A model generated the notes under the pieces. It did no database searches and had not been told where the DNA came from. It saw only the letters and a program-made list of their open reading frames with translations. Below are positions 34,266 to 44,076 of a stretch of DNA of 64,000 nt, one piece after another; within the stretch, counting starts at the first letter, position 1, and every line of letters begins with the position of its first letter. The DNA comes from Streptococcus parasanguinis (GTDB taxonomy: Bacteria > Bacillota > Bacilli > Lactobacillales > Streptococcaceae), in contig NZ_CABFMD010000022.1 in assembly GCF_901875555.1 (NCBI RefSeq), forward strand, positions 124,001 through 188,000, written 5' to 3'. A program made the translations under genes and the position numbers.

Positions 34266-36584
34266 ATGAATAAATTAGAAGGACTCAGTCAGGAAGAAGT
34301 AGCAAAAAAGATCCAAGAGGGCAAGCAAAATAAGGTCACAATCAAGACAGAAAAAAGCCTAGGACAGATCATTCGAGACAATGTCTTTACCTACTTTAAT
34401 CTGATATTTTTGATTTTGGCTATTTTGCTGGTAGCAGTGAAGTCTTGGAACAATCTCTTGTTTGTCCCGATTGTCGTGGTCAACTCCTTGGTAGGAATTG
34501 TACAAGAAGTTCGCTCTAGACGGATCTTGCGTCAGATGCAATTTCTGCATATGAGTGAGGCGGTTGCTATTCGCGAGGGCAAAGAAATTGCCCTCCCTAT
34601 CGATCAGCTGGTGGAGGGCGATCTGGTTCGTTTTCAAGCTGGAGACCAAATCTATGCGGATGGGGTCTTATTGGAGGGCGACTTAAAAGTCGATGAATCG
34701 CAATTGACCGGTGAAGCGGATGAGGTCAAAAAAGGAGCGAAAGATGCGCTCATGTCAGGTAGTTTTGTGATTGCTGGTCAAGGACTGGCACGATTGGAAA
34801 AAGTGGGGAATGACTCCTACATCAACCAATTGAGCTTGGAAGCCAAGCAGGTCAAGTCCCATGAGGAGTCTGATATGGTTCATGCGGTTAACCGCATCGT
34901 AGGGATCATTGGTCTCCTGATCATTCCGCTAGGTTCCCTCCTTTTTCTTCGTAGCTATATCAGCCTAGGTGACAGCCTTAAGCTCAGTGTGACTTCAACA
35001 GTCGGAGCCTTGATCGGGATGATTCCAGAAGGTTTGTACCTCTTGATGACCTTGGCGCTGGCTCTGGGTGCTGTCAGATTGGCCAAGGAAAAGGTTCTAC
35101 TCAATAGCATGAAGGGGATTGAGACCTTATCGCGTGTGGATGTCCTTTGTGTTGATAAGACAGGGACCATTACAGAGCCTGGTATGGAAGTGACAGAGAT
35201 TCGTCCAGTTAAAGACGCTCAAGACATGGAAGCTCTAGCTCAGTATGTCAAGGCTAGTATGGATCAAAACGATACCATGGATGCGATCCGAAAATTTCAC
35301 AAGACGCCTGTCAGCCAGCCTTGGAAGGCTTTTGACGTTCAGCCCTTTACGTCCAAGAAAAAGTATGGGGCGATTGCCTTTGAATCTGGGATCTATGTAT
35401 TAGGCGCACCAGAATTTGTTTTACGAGAGTGCTTCTCTGAGCTTGAAAAAGAGATCACCCCAGCTACGCAGGCAGGTAATCGGGTCTTGGCCTTTGGAAA
35501 GTATAGGGGAGAAGACCTTGGAGAGACGTTAGAGGCTCCTGTAGATTTGATAGCCTGGATCATTCTCTCCAATCCTTTAAGAAAAAATGCCAAAGAAACC
35601 TTCGCCTACTTTAAAGAACAAGGTGTAACCATTAAGGTCATTTCAGGGGACAACCCTGCTACCGTCTCAGCTATTGCACAAAAAGCAGGCATTGAAGGAG
35701 CAGAATATCTGATTGATGCCAGAACCTTACGGACGGAAGAAGACTTGCACCAAGCGGCGAGCCAGTATACGGTCTTTGGTCGGGTGACACCAGAGCAAAA
35801 GAAAAGCCTTGTAGAAGGCTTGCAGGCAAAAGGACACAAGGTCGCTATGACCGGAGATGGTGTCAACGATATTTTAGCCTTAAAAACAGCGGATTGTAGT
35901 ATTGCGATGGAATCTGGAAATGATGCGACCAAAAAGATGGCACAAGTGGTCTTACTGGATTCTGACTTTGGGAAGATGCCGTCTATCGTGGCAGAAGGTC
36001 GGCGGGTGGTCAATAACATTCAACGATCAGCTAGTCTCTTTTTGATCAAGAATATCTTCTCCATTTTGTTGGCCATCTCAGTGACGCTCTTAGCCTTTAC
36101 CTATCCCATCATGCCCTCGCAGATGTCCTTGATCAGTGGCTTTACGATTGGGATTCCAGGATTCTTCTTGGCGCTTGAGCCTAACAGTGAGCGCATCAAG
36201 GGACGCTTTATCGAAACGGTCTTTAAACATGCCTTGCCTGCAGCCTTGACGGATTTTATACTGATCTTTAGTCTGGTTTTATTCTCTTCAGCATTTGGTA
36301 TGAAATCGGAAGAGCTCTCGAGTGCAGCCATCTGCTTGATGGCCTTCGTCGGTTTTGCCATCATCTATCAAGAATCTCAGCCTCTCAATCACTACAAGAG
36401 ACTGGTTCTTCTAGGAAATATCCTGGCTTTTATGGTATCAAGTAGTATCCTAGGAAAATTCTTTAACATGAGCCCCTTGAGGCTTCAAACGCTGCTTATC
36501 TGCGCCATCATGGCAGTTCTTGCTCTCGTCTTGATTCAGGTCTTCAAGAAGTTAGTAGGCTGGTTTTTTCATCGGAAGAAATAA
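34266..36584 (+). CDS. P-type cation ATPase (CtpE-like)
   Basis: Membrane ATPase of 772 residues. The actuator motif is LTGEAD, the phosphorylation site DKTGTIT with D at about 297, and the hinge motif GDGVNDILALK. It lacks an N-terminal metal-binding domain. The overall size and order resemble CtpE-type ATPases, for which calcium transport has been shown in mycobacteria; the substrate here is not established. TGAGGAAAGCA precedes the ATG at 34266. The GTG four codons earlier overlaps the VOC gene's stop. Confidence 0.82.
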   Translation: MNKLEGLSQEEVAKKIQEGKQNKVTIKTEKSLGQIIRDNVFTYFNLIFLILAILLVAVKSWNNLLFVPIVVVNSLVGIVQEVRSRRILRQMQFLHMSEAVAIREGKEIALPIDQLVEGDLVRFQAGDQIYADGVLLEGDLKVDESQLTGEADEVKKGAKDALMSGSFVIAGQGLARLEKVGNDSYINQLSLEAKQVKSHEESDMVHAVNRIVGIIGLLIIPLGSLLFLRSYISLGDSLKLSVTSTVGALIGMIPEGLYLLMTLALALGAVRLAKEKVLLNSMKGIETLSRVDVLCVDKTGTITEPGMEVTEIRPVKDAQDMEALAQYVKASMDQNDTMDAIRKFHKTPVSQPWKAFDVQPFTSKKKYGAIAFESGIYVLGAPEFVLRECFSELEKEITPATQAGNRVLAFGKYRGEDLGETLEAPVDLIAWIILSNPLRKNAKETFAYFKEQGVTIKVISGDNPATVSAIAQKAGIEGAEYLIDARTLRTEEDLHQAASQYTVFGRVTPEQKKSLVEGLQAKGHKVAMTGDGVNDILALKTADCSIAMESGNDATKKMAQVVLLDSDFGKMPSIVAEGRRVVNNIQRSASLFLIKNIFSILLAISVTLLAFTYPIMPSQMSLISGFTIGIPGFFLALEPNSERIKGRFIETVFKHALPAALTDFILIFSLVLFSSAFGMKSEELSSAAICLMAFVGFAIIYQESQPLNHYKRLVLLGNILAFMVSSSILGKFFNMSPLRLQTLLICAIMAVLALVLIQVFKKLVGWFFHRKK

Positions 36585-36633
36585 AAGAAAAGAGCAAAAC
36601 AGATAAAATAGTTTCGATTGGATGACGATATTT

Positions 36634-37482
36634 TTACTGTTCAGTTAGTTCTAGAAAATAGGCATCCCATTCTTGTGCTTCGGCTTTTGAAAGTAACAAT
36701 GAAACCGAATGGATAACATTATCATGGAGAGATCTCCCTTGCTTTGGATCTTCCCAAATACTTTGATAGATGGCCTTTAATTCTAGTAAGTATAATTTTT
36801 GAAATGCAAAATAGTTAGGGAAATGTTTTTCGAATAGAAGTGTTAGCAGTTGTTTGCTAGCACTTTTTTCTTTTCTACTGATTAAGACAGATACCAAATT
36901 TAAAATCGTATCGATTTTGATTCGATCTAGATTGTTCTTAAGTTTGTCCGGTGTATTTTCCAAAATTGTATCCGTAAAGAGAACAATAGCCTCAGTTGTG
37001 AAATAGGAGACCACACTTCCCATTAACCCAATGTCAAGATTGGTCCAATAATCTAATGAAAAAAAGTAATCCGTCAGTTCATTTATTGCCTGCTGTGAAA
37101 CGGTTTTGTGCTGTTTTTCTGCAATGATAATCTCTAAAACGAGGGAGAGGATGTGGTAAATGTATTGATGCTTTGAGATCGCTAATTCTTGCAAATCATT
37201 TTTTATTTGAAGAAGTGATGGCCAATCCGAGTTTTCCATTGCTTCATCCATTCGTTTTTTCAAGGTTAAAAACTCAGCACTATGGAAATCACTCCAATCA
37301 AAGATCTCATTAATCTCCACAATCATGTACCCCAATAATTGAAGCAATATATCATTGGATAGATTGGTTTTCCCATTTTCAAAATCAGAAATACTCGAAG
37401 CAGAACCAGCGATATTCCCAAGTTCTCTTAAGGAGATTTTTCTTTGTTTTCGAATCAATTTAAATTTTTCTCTAATGTCCAT
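36634..37482 (-). CDS. Rgg/GadR/MutR-family transcriptional regulator (2)
   Basis: 282 residues. XRE helix-turn-helix at about residues 5-60, with ISLRELGNIAGSASSISDFE. A C-terminal all-helical sensor domain follows, as in peptide-binding Rgg proteins. It is divergent from an ABC exporter gene with an 83-bp gap holding direct repeats at 37505 and 37525. The composition is moderately A+T-rich. It probably controls the exporter and itself. Confidence 0.75.
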   Translation of the reverse strand: MDIREKFKLIRKQRKISLRELGNIAGSASSISDFENGKTNLSNDILLQLLGYMIVEINEIFDWSDFHSAEFLTLKKRMDEAMENSDWPSLLQIKNDLQELAISKHQYIYHILSLVLEIIIAEKQHKTVSQQAINELTDYFFSLDYWTNLDIGLMGSVVSYFTTEAIVLFTDTILENTPDKLKNNLDRIKIDTILNLVSVLISRKEKSASKQLLTLLFEKHFPNYFAFQKLYLLELKAIYQSIWEDPKQGRSLHDNVIHSVSLLLSKAEAQEWDAYFLELTEQ

Positions 37483-37504
37483 TTGTTCGGATTTCCGTAA
37501 TTTT

Positions 37505-37535
37505 TTATATACTATTTTTTTATATTATATACTAT
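37505..37535. promoter_or_regulatory. Direct repeats between Rgg (2) and ABC exporter, candidate operator
   Basis: TTATATACTAT occurs at 37505-37515 and again at 37525-37535, start to start exactly 20 bases, two helical turns. The second overlaps the probable -10 region of the exporter promoter. Confidence 0.5.
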
Positions 37536-37565
37536 ATCTATAAAAAGGGAAAGGAGAAAAATAAG

Positions 37566-39152
37566 ATGCAAGTCATTCTAAAAAGTTTATCTAAATGGAA
37601 ATTGATGTTGTATGTTCTATTTGCTGTTTTGTACTCACTTCAAGGGCTTTTGTTATCGTTTATTATTCAGTTTGCAGGTGAAATTAATCCGCGAGATAAG
37701 GGAGCCTTACTTGTCTTTGGTATAGGAGGAATTGCTCTATTTGTATTGATCTATGCATGTATGTATATCGATAATCTTCTAGTTCGATCGATCATCAAAG
37801 AATTCAACATATTGATCTCGGAGAAAACTTTAACCTACTTTCATCTAAAAAAATTAGAGTATACAGAGGCAGAGTTAAACTCATTTTTAACACAGGATAT
37901 TCCGATGTTTTGGCAAGAATTTTTGACTCCTATGCTCATTTATCCAGTATTTGGCTTATCCATTCTAGCATCTATAGTCTATCTCATCATGCAGAACTTT
38001 TTTATTGGTTGTCTCTTTACAATAGGTGGTTTCTTGATGATCATTCCTCAGTTTGTATTTAACAAACTCCTACAAAAACGTGGGGAAGAGCTAAGTAAGG
38101 CAAGAAAGAAAAGTTTATCAAGTATCACCGATTTCAGCAAAGGAATTCAAACCATCCAAAGCAATCAAGCCGGAACTGAATTTTCTCAACATGTTCTGAA
38201 AGAAATTAGTGAAACGGAGCATCAACAATATACCTACTATACAACACACAATTTAGTCATGTTTTGGACGGGTCCCTTAAAAGGATTAGGACTGATTGCC
38301 CCCTTGTTAACAGGTTTGTTGCTTCTTCCTTCTACGACCCTGTCTCTGACAACCCTCATCGCCATGATGACGGCTTCTATGAATCTAATCTCCCCTTTGC
38401 AACAATTATTAGAAATGACCTCTAATTTGCAAGGATCAATGGTTGTCAAAAAGAAAGTTGTGTCGATTTTGAAAATGCCTGAAGTGGATGAGACGACAAC
38501 CATTTTAGAACCTTTTGCAGAAAAGCTCAGTATTCAGATCGATGATTTAACAAAGACATTTGGAGATCATTTGATCTTTAGAAATACAAACCTGACGATT
38601 GCTGCTTGTCAGAAAGTACTTCTCACAGGTACCAGTGGTAGTGGTAAAACTTCTATGTTTCACTTATTATGTGGAGAAGATAAGGAATATAGTGGAAGTA
38701 TTGAGTTGATAGATAGAAAAGGAAAATCTTGCTATCCTTCTTACGACAGGGTCAATCTCATTCATCAAAAACCTTATCTATTTAAGGGGACTGTAAAAGA
38801 AAATTTGACCCTGTTTCAGGAGTTTTCAGATGACCAACTTCAAAAAGCTTTAGAATCTGTTCATCTTTGGGACGAATTAGCTGGTGATTTAGAGTATCAA
38901 GTAGATCCACAGAATTTATCTGGAGGACAAATGATGAAACTAGAAATTGCAAGGTGTATTCTCCGACCAAAACCCATTTTATTAGCCGATGAGGTGACAG
39001 CAGCATTGGATCAAACAAATGCAAGAGAGATTCGAAAAATATTGGCTCAACAAAAGTGTACCTTGATAGAAATAGCTCATAAATACCAGAAAGAAGATTA
39101 CGATTCTATTTATCAGATTGTCGATCATAAAATTGTAAAAATGAATCATTAA
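37566..39152 (+). CDS. ABC exporter, fused permease-ATPase, next to Rgg (2)
   Basis: 528 residues. Six hydrophobic segments lie in about residues 1-300, and the ATPase domain runs from 315 on. Walker A is TGTSGSGKT, the signature LSGGQMMKLE, Walker B PILLADEVTAALD, and the H-loop EIAHKY. It has no C39 peptidase domain, so a peptide substrate would have to be processed elsewhere. AAGGAGAAA precedes the ATG. It probably exports a peptide or drug as a homodimer, under the divergent Rgg. No precursor peptide gene was recognised beside it. Confidence 0.8.
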   Translation: MQVILKSLSKWKLMLYVLFAVLYSLQGLLLSFIIQFAGEINPRDKGALLVFGIGGIALFVLIYACMYIDNLLVRSIIKEFNILISEKTLTYFHLKKLEYTEAELNSFLTQDIPMFWQEFLTPMLIYPVFGLSILASIVYLIMQNFFIGCLFTIGGFLMIIPQFVFNKLLQKRGEELSKARKKSLSSITDFSKGIQTIQSNQAGTEFSQHVLKEISETEHQQYTYYTTHNLVMFWTGPLKGLGLIAPLLTGLLLLPSTTLSLTTLIAMMTASMNLISPLQQLLEMTSNLQGSMVVKKKVVSILKMPEVDETTTILEPFAEKLSIQIDDLTKTFGDHLIFRNTNLTIAACQKVLLTGTSGSGKTSMFHLLCGEDKEYSGSIELIDRKGKSCYPSYDRVNLIHQKPYLFKGTVKENLTLFQEFSDDQLQKALESVHLWDELAGDLEYQVDPQNLSGGQMMKLEIARCILRPKPILLADEVTAALDQTNAREIRKILAQQKCTLIEIAHKYQKEDYDSIYQIVDHKIVKMNH

Positions 39153-39200
39153 CAATGGTAAAGACTTACTAGTTCATTCAAATCGTCGTAGTTGGTTAAA

Positions 39201-39240
39201 AAAAGATACCACCTTGAAATGAAACAAGATGGTATTTTTT
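39201..39240. terminator. Shared terminator between the ABC exporter and the DUF3397 gene
   Basis: GATACCACCTTG/CAAGATGGTAT stem with A and T runs on both sides; genes converge here. Confidence 0.8.
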
Positions 39241-39245
39241 CAGTA

Positions 39246-39590
39246 TTAGATAAACAAACTAGCAGTTAGGATCAGATAGAGCAAGAAGGTAACCAAAAAT
39301 CCAGCGCGCCAGAAGTATTTGATAAATTTAGGGTAGTAAAAACTCTTTTTCTTTTTTAAGAAATAAATCGTTAGCCCCAAGGCTAAAAGCGAAAGGCTTA
39401 AAGCTAGCAGTGGTAAGAGGCTGTGATAAAAGGCGCTGTCTGAGATCAGGTAGTACTCTAAGGCAAATAAAGGAAAGGCAATATCGGTCGATCGCCATCC
39501 TCTTTTTTGAAGCTTAAAAAGGTGGACAATGATACCGCTCAGAATCAACGTTAAAAAAATAAATAATACAGAAGCAACTTTGATTAACAT
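39246..39590 (-). CDS. DUF3397 family membrane protein
   Basis: 114 residues with four hydrophobic segments (about 5-22, 40-60, 62-82 and 92-112). The pattern of HLFKLQKRGWRSTDIAFPLF and FRAG-like KYFWRAGFL fits DUF3397. Function unknown. It is divergent from rplK. Confidence 0.75.
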   Translation of the reverse strand: MLIKVASVLFIFLTLILSGIIVHLFKLQKRGWRSTDIAFPLFALEYYLISDSAFYHSLLPLLALSLSLLALGLTIYFLKKKKSFYYPKFIKYFWRAGFLVTFLLYLILTASLFI

Positions 39591-39643
39591 AGCTTCATTC
39601 TATCATAAAACGGAAAAAAAGTTTACTATATTTTGATTTTTTC

Positions 39644-39671
39644 TTGCAAAAAATAAGAAATCGTGTATAAT
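39644..39671 (+). promoter_or_regulatory. rplK-rplA promoter
   Basis: TTGCAA (39644-39649), 16-base spacer, TATAAT (39666-39671) with a TG-rich extension. Confidence 0.75.
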
Positions 39672-39694
39672 AGAAAGGTATGCACAAAGCATAC

Positions 39695-39735
39695 TTGTGG
39701 GAGGTAAAAATCTGTAATTACCGCCAAAACCACAA
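39695..39735 (+). promoter_or_regulatory. Candidate ribosomal protein L1 binding site in the rplK leader
   Basis: TTGTGG/CCACAA outer stem with GGTAA/TTACC inside, an asymmetric internal loop and GGGAG. It resembles the L1 target on rRNA and on rplK-rplA mRNA and ends next to the rplK ribosome site. Confidence 0.55.
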
Positions 39736-39750
39736 AGGAGGATTTAAGAA

Positions 39751-40176
39751 ATGGCTAAAAAAGTCGAAAAACTTGTAAAATTGCAAATCCCTGCTGGTAA
39801 AGCTACTCCAGCTCCACCGGTTGGTCCAGCGCTTGGTCAAGCAGGTATCAACATCATGGGATTCACTAAAGAGTTTAACGCTCGTACAGCTGATCAAGCT
39901 GGTATGATCATCCCAGTTGTCATCACTGTTTATGAAGACAAATCATTCGATTTCGTTACAAAAACACCACCAGCTGCTGTTCTTTTGAAAAAAGCTGCAG
40001 GTGTTGAAAAAGGTTCAGGTACACCGAACAAAACGAAAGTTGCAACTGTAACTCGTGCACAAGTACAACAAATCGCTGAAACTAAGATGCCAGATTTGAA
40101 CGCTGCAAACATTGAGTCTGCAATGCGTATGATCGAAGGTACTGCTCGTTCTATGGGATTCACTGTTACTGACTAA
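39751..40176 (+). CDS. rplK: Ribosomal protein L11
   Basis: 141-residue protein of the 50S GTPase centre. The proline-rich N-terminal [19 protein letters not shown] and the RNA-binding C-terminal domain ([16 protein letters not shown]) are diagnostic. AAAGGAGG precedes the ATG. Codon use is strongly biased, as expected for high expression. First gene of rplK-rplA. Confidence 0.97.
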   Translation: MAKKVEKLVKLQIPAGKATPAPPVGPALGQAGINIMGFTKEFNARTADQAGMIIPVVITVYEDKSFDFVTKTPPAAVLLKKAAGVEKGSGTPNKTKVATVTRAQVQQIAETKMPDLNAANIESAMRMIEGTARSMGFTVTD

Positions 40177-40226
40177 TTGTAACAATCCTATTTGCCCGCA
40201 ATACACTTGATCAAATGACGAGTGAC

Positions 40227-40253
40227 GTGGGAGATGAAAATCGATATGACCAC
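40227..40253 (+). promoter_or_regulatory. Candidate L1 operator between rplK and rplA
   Basis: GTGGGAGATGAAA...ATGACCAC folds as an L1-type kinked stem (GTGG/CCAC, GAG opposite ATGA). It lies immediately before the rplA ribosome site and would allow L1 to repress its own translation. Confidence 0.6.
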
Positions 40254-40273
40254 ATTACAAGGAGAAAGATAAA

Positions 40274-40963
40274 ATGGCTAAAAAAAGCAAACAACTTCGT
40301 GCTGCTCTTGAAAAAATCGACAGCACAAAAGTCTACAGCGTAGAAGAAGCTGTAGCTCTTGCAAAAGAAACTAACTTTGCAAAATTTGACGCAACTGTAG
40401 AAGTTGCTTACAACTTGAACATCGACGTGAAAAAAGCTGACCAACAAATCCGTGGTGCAATGGTATTGCCAAACGGAACTGGTAAAACTGCTCGCGTTCT
40501 TGTATTTGCACGTGGTGCAAAAGCTGAAGAAGCAAAAGCTGCTGGCGCAGACTTCGTAGGTGAAGATGACCTTGTTGCGAAAATCAACGATGGTTGGTTG
40601 GACTTCGACGTAGTTATCGCTACACCTGACATGATGGCTCTTGTTGGACGTCTTGGACGTGTCCTTGGACCTCGTAACTTGATGCCAAACCCTAAAACTG
40701 GTACAGTAACTATGGATGTTGCGAAAGCAGTTGAAGAGTCTAAAGGTGGTAAAATCACTTACCGTGCGGATAAAGCAGGTATCGTTCAAGCCATCATCGG
40801 TAAAGTTTCATTCGATGATACTAAATTGGTTGAAAACTTTAAAGCTTTCAACGATGTTATCCAAAAAGCAAAACCAGCTACAGCTAAAGGTACTTACGTA
40901 ACTAGCTTGACTTTGACAACAACTCAAGGTCCTGGTATCAAAGTGGATGTTAACTCACTTTAA
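40274..40963 (+). CDS. rplA: Ribosomal protein L1
   Basis: 229-residue L1-stalk protein and translational repressor of its operon. [12 protein letters not shown] and [16 protein letters not shown] are diagnostic. AAGGAGAAAG precedes the ATG. Followed by a strong terminator. Confidence 0.97.
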   Translation: MAKKSKQLRAALEKIDSTKVYSVEEAVALAKETNFAKFDATVEVAYNLNIDVKKADQQIRGAMVLPNGTGKTARVLVFARGAKAEEAKAAGADFVGEDDLVAKINDGWLDFDVVIATPDMMALVGRLGRVLGPRNLMPNPKTGTVTMDVAKAVEESKGGKITYRADKAGIVQAIIGKVSFDDTKLVENFKAFNDVIQKAKPATAKGTYVTSLTLTTTQGPGIKVDVNSL

Positions 40964-40971
40964 TGTAAATG

Positions 40972-40998
40972 AAAAGCTACCTTCGGGTAGCTTTTTTT
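40972..40998 (+). terminator. Terminator after rplA
   Basis: AAAAGCTACC, TTCG tetraloop, GGTAGCTTTTTTT. Confidence 0.95.
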
Positions 40999-41090
40999 AT
41001 CCAAAAAGTTTTAATAAAACGAGTAGAAAACGCTTACAAAACAAAAGTAAAATGTTATACTAGATCTATCAAAAAATAAGGAGATCTATT

Positions 41091-42533
41091 ATGAAGAAAG
41101 ATCACAACCAATTGAATTGGCTCATGGTCTCACTCATTGCTTTTAATATGGTGTGGGGATTGGGTAATGTCGTGAATAACTATTCGACCCAAGGTATTTC
41201 TGTTATTGTTTCTTGGATCTTGATTTTGGCTATCTATTTCATCCCCTATGCCTTGATTGTTGGTCAACTGGGTTCAACCTTTAAAGAAAGTGGAGGTGGT
41301 GTCAGCGAGTGGGTTGAAAAGACCTCTACAAAACGTCTTGCCTATTTTGCGGCCTGGACCTACTGGGTTGTACACATTCCCTATTTAGCCCAAAAACCTC
41401 AACGAATTTTGATTTCTCTCGGTTGGGTTCTTCAAGGAAATGACAAATTTGTGAGTGGCTTAAGCATCCAATGGGTGGTCATCCTCTGCTTGATCATTTT
41501 TGGAATGTTCCTCTACCTCTCTACCAAAGGCTTGACGACCTTGAAAGTCATCGGTAGTTTGGCTGGTAGTGCCATGCTGATCATGTCCTTCCTTTTTGTC
41601 CTTTTAGCAGTTGGAGTTCCTTTCCTCAATCCGGGTATAAAGTTTGCAACCCAACATATGGATCAGGTGAGTACCTATATTCCAAATTTTGACTTTTCAT
41701 ATTTCACGACCATTTCTCTTTTAGTCTTTGCAGTAGGTGGGGCTGAGAAGATCTCGCCTTATGTCAATCAAACCCGTAATCCTGCGCGTGAATTTCCGAA
41801 AGGAATGATTGTCATGGCGATCATGGTTGGACTTTCTGCCATCCTTGGTTCCTTGGCTATGGGGATGCTTTTTGACAGTGGACATATTCCAGAAGATTTG
41901 ATGCGAAATGGTGCCTTCCAAGCTTTCCAAATTCTTGGAAAACACTGGGGAGTTGGCAATGTCTTGGTAGTTATCTATGCCTTGACGGACATGATTGGAC
42001 AAATTGCAGCCCTAGCCTTTTCAATCGATGCTCCTCTTCAAATCTTGCTCCATAATGCAGATGAAGAATATATTCCTTCTTGGCTTCGTAAACGCAGCAA
42101 GAAAGGCATCTTGACAAATGGTTACCTCTTGACAGGGATTTTGGTCAGTCTTCTCATCGTTGTTCCCCTCTTTGGGATTCAAGAAATCGATGGTTTGGTA
42201 AAATGGATGACCAACCTGAACTCTGTTGTGATGCCAATGCGGTATCTCTGGGTATTCTTTGCCTATATCATGCTCAATCGTGCTTGGAAGAAGTACAAAG
42301 ATGCAGAATACAAGATGACCAAGAGTCCAAAACTTGGCTTTATCATTGGGGCTTGGTGCTTCCTGTTTACGGCCTTTGCCTGTATTTTAGGGATGGTGCC
42401 AAAAGTGGACTTTAAGGTAGACCCAGTCGCTTGGCAATTCTCACTATTGACCAATATCTTGACTCCGCTTGTCTTGATTGCATTAGGCATTATCTTACCA
42501 TGGATTGCCCGTTGCGAAAAGAAAAAAGTATAA
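41091..42533 (+). CDS. APC-superfamily amino acid permease (YjeM-like)
   Basis: Membrane protein of 480 residues with about 12 hydrophobic segments. The first helix has FNMVWGLGNVVNNYSTQG, the amino-acid antiporter type pattern, and GGAEKISPYVNQTRNPAREFP is the conserved APC helix-6 to loop region. The closest characterised resemblance I can name is E. coli YjeM, itself of unknown substrate. AAGGAGATCT precedes the ATG; it has its own terminator. Confidence 0.8.
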   Translation: MKKDHNQLNWLMVSLIAFNMVWGLGNVVNNYSTQGISVIVSWILILAIYFIPYALIVGQLGSTFKESGGGVSEWVEKTSTKRLAYFAAWTYWVVHIPYLAQKPQRILISLGWVLQGNDKFVSGLSIQWVVILCLIIFGMFLYLSTKGLTTLKVIGSLAGSAMLIMSFLFVLLAVGVPFLNPGIKFATQHMDQVSTYIPNFDFSYFTTISLLVFAVGGAEKISPYVNQTRNPAREFPKGMIVMAIMVGLSAILGSLAMGMLFDSGHIPEDLMRNGAFQAFQILGKHWGVGNVLVVIYALTDMIGQIAALAFSIDAPLQILLHNADEEYIPSWLRKRSKKGILTNGYLLTGILVSLLIVVPLFGIQEIDGLVKWMTNLNSVVMPMRYLWVFFAYIMLNRAWKKYKDAEYKMTKSPKLGFIIGAWCFLFTAFACILGMVPKVDFKVDPVAWQFSLLTNILTPLVLIALGIILPWIARCEKKKV

Positions 42534-42541
42534 TTGAAAAT

Positions 42542-42564
42542 CTCAGTCTTCGGACTGGGTTTTT
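42542..42564 (+). terminator. Terminator after the APC permease gene
   Basis: CTCAGTC, TTCG tetraloop, GACTGGG, then T run. Confidence 0.85.
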
Positions 42565-42632
42565 CACTTGTCAAAGGGCTTTGGAAAAATGAAAAATTTT
42601 GATGGATATGACTATATAAAAAGCGTAATTTA

Positions 42633-42641
42633 TGGTAAAAT
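42633..42641 (+). promoter_or_regulatory. Extended -10 of pyrH
   Basis: TGGTAAAAT, 27 bases before the pyrH ATG. Confidence 0.5.
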
Positions 42642-42668
42642 AATACAGATCAAAAAAGGAGAGAGAAA

Positions 42669-43400
42669 ATGGTAGAACCTAAGTATAAACGTATCTTAAT
42701 CAAGCTATCTGGTGAAGCCCTTGCCGGCGAACGTGGTGTCGGAATTGATATCAAAACAGTCCAAAATATGGCGCAAGAAATCAAGGAAGTTCATGAACTT
42801 GGAATTGAAATTGCCTTGGTGATCGGTGGTGGAAACCTTTGGCGTGGAGAACCTGCTGCTGAAGCAGGGATGGATCGCGTCCAAGCAGACTACACAGGAA
42901 TGCTTGGGACTGTCATGAATGCTCTTGTGATGGCTGATTCACTTCAACAAGTTGGCGTGGATACTCGTGTTCAAACAGCGATTGCCATGCAACAAGTCGC
43001 AGAACCTTATATCCGTGGTCGTGCCCTTCGTCACCTTGAAAAAGATCGGATCGTGATCTTTGGCGCAGGGATCGGTTCTCCTTATTTCTCAACAGATACG
43101 ACCGCAGCTCTTCGTGCAGCTGAGATTGAAGCAGATGCTATTCTTATGGCGAAAAATGGGGTTGATGGTGTTTACAACGCCGATCCGAAGAAGGACAAGA
43201 CAGCTGTGAAATTTGAGGAATTGACTCACCGTGATGTCATCAACAAAGGTCTTCGCATCATGGACTCAACGGCCTCCACGATCTCCATGGACAACGACAT
43301 TGACTTGGTTGTCTTTAATATGAACGAACCAGGCAATATCAAACGAGTTGTCTTTGGTGAAAATATCGGTACAACCGTATCAAATAACGTAGAAAAATAA
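42669..43400 (+). CDS. pyrH: UMP kinase
   Basis: Cytoplasmic hexameric kinase forming UDP from UMP, 243 residues. [17 protein letters not shown], and [10 protein letters not shown] are family motifs, with [14 protein letters not shown] near the end. AAAGGAGAGAG precedes the ATG. Cotranscribed with frr, the usual arrangement. Confidence 0.96.
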   Translation: MVEPKYKRILIKLSGEALAGERGVGIDIKTVQNMAQEIKEVHELGIEIALVIGGGNLWRGEPAAEAGMDRVQADYTGMLGTVMNALVMADSLQQVGVDTRVQTAIAMQQVAEPYIRGRALRHLEKDRIVIFGAGIGSPYFSTDTTAALRAAEIEADAILMAKNGVDGVYNADPKKDKTAVKFEELTHRDVINKGLRIMDSTASTISMDNDIDLVVFNMNEPGNIKRVVFGENIGTTVSNNVEK

Positions 43401-43419
43401 TAGAAAATAGAGGAACATT

Positions 43420-43977
43420 ATGGCAAACCTAATCGTAGAAAAAGCAAAAGAAAGAATGACCCAGTCTCACCAAAGTTTGGGACGTGAATTTGGTAGCATC
43501 CGTGCTGGACGTGCAAATGCTAGTCTTTTGGACCGTATTTTCGTAGAATACTACGGAGTAGAGACTCCATTGAACCAATTGGCATCTATCACGATTCCAG
43601 AAGCGCGTGTCTTGTTGATCACACCATTTGATAAATCATCTTTGAAAGACATCGAGCACAGCATCAATGCTTCTGACCTTGGAATCACTCCAGCCAACGA
43701 TGGATCTGTTATCCGCTTGGTCATTCCCGCTTTGACAGAAGAAACTCGTCGTGACTTGGCAAAAGAAGTGAAAAAAGTGGGCGAAAGTGCCAAAGTAGCG
43801 ATCCGTAATATCCGCCGTGATGCGATGGACGAAGCCAAGAAACAAGAAAAAGCAAAAGAAATCACAGAAGATGAATTGAAAGGTCTTGAAAAAGAGATCC
43901 AAAAGGTTACGGATGACGCTGTGAAACACGTTGATGAAATGACAGCGCACAAAGAAAAAGAATTGATGGAAGTTTAA
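43420..43977 (+). CDS. frr: Ribosome recycling factor
   Basis: 185-residue tRNA-mimic protein that splits post-termination ribosomes with [20 protein letters not shown], and [13 protein letters not shown] in the long helices, are diagnostic. GAGGAAC precedes the ATG, 19 bases after pyrH. Confidence 0.96.
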   Translation: MANLIVEKAKERMTQSHQSLGREFGSIRAGRANASLLDRIFVEYYGVETPLNQLASITIPEARVLLITPFDKSSLKDIEHSINASDLGITPANDGSVIRLVIPALTEETRRDLAKEVKKVGESAKVAIRNIRRDAMDEAKKQEKAKEITEDELKGLEKEIQKVTDDAVKHVDEMTAHKEKELMEV

Positions 43978-44076
43978 TCCATCTCAACTACTACAGGAAA
44001 GAAAGACTCAGTTAGCACTGCTGGCTGGGTTTTATTTCCATTATTCTTGTGAAGAGGCAAGAGGAAAGAAGGAAAC

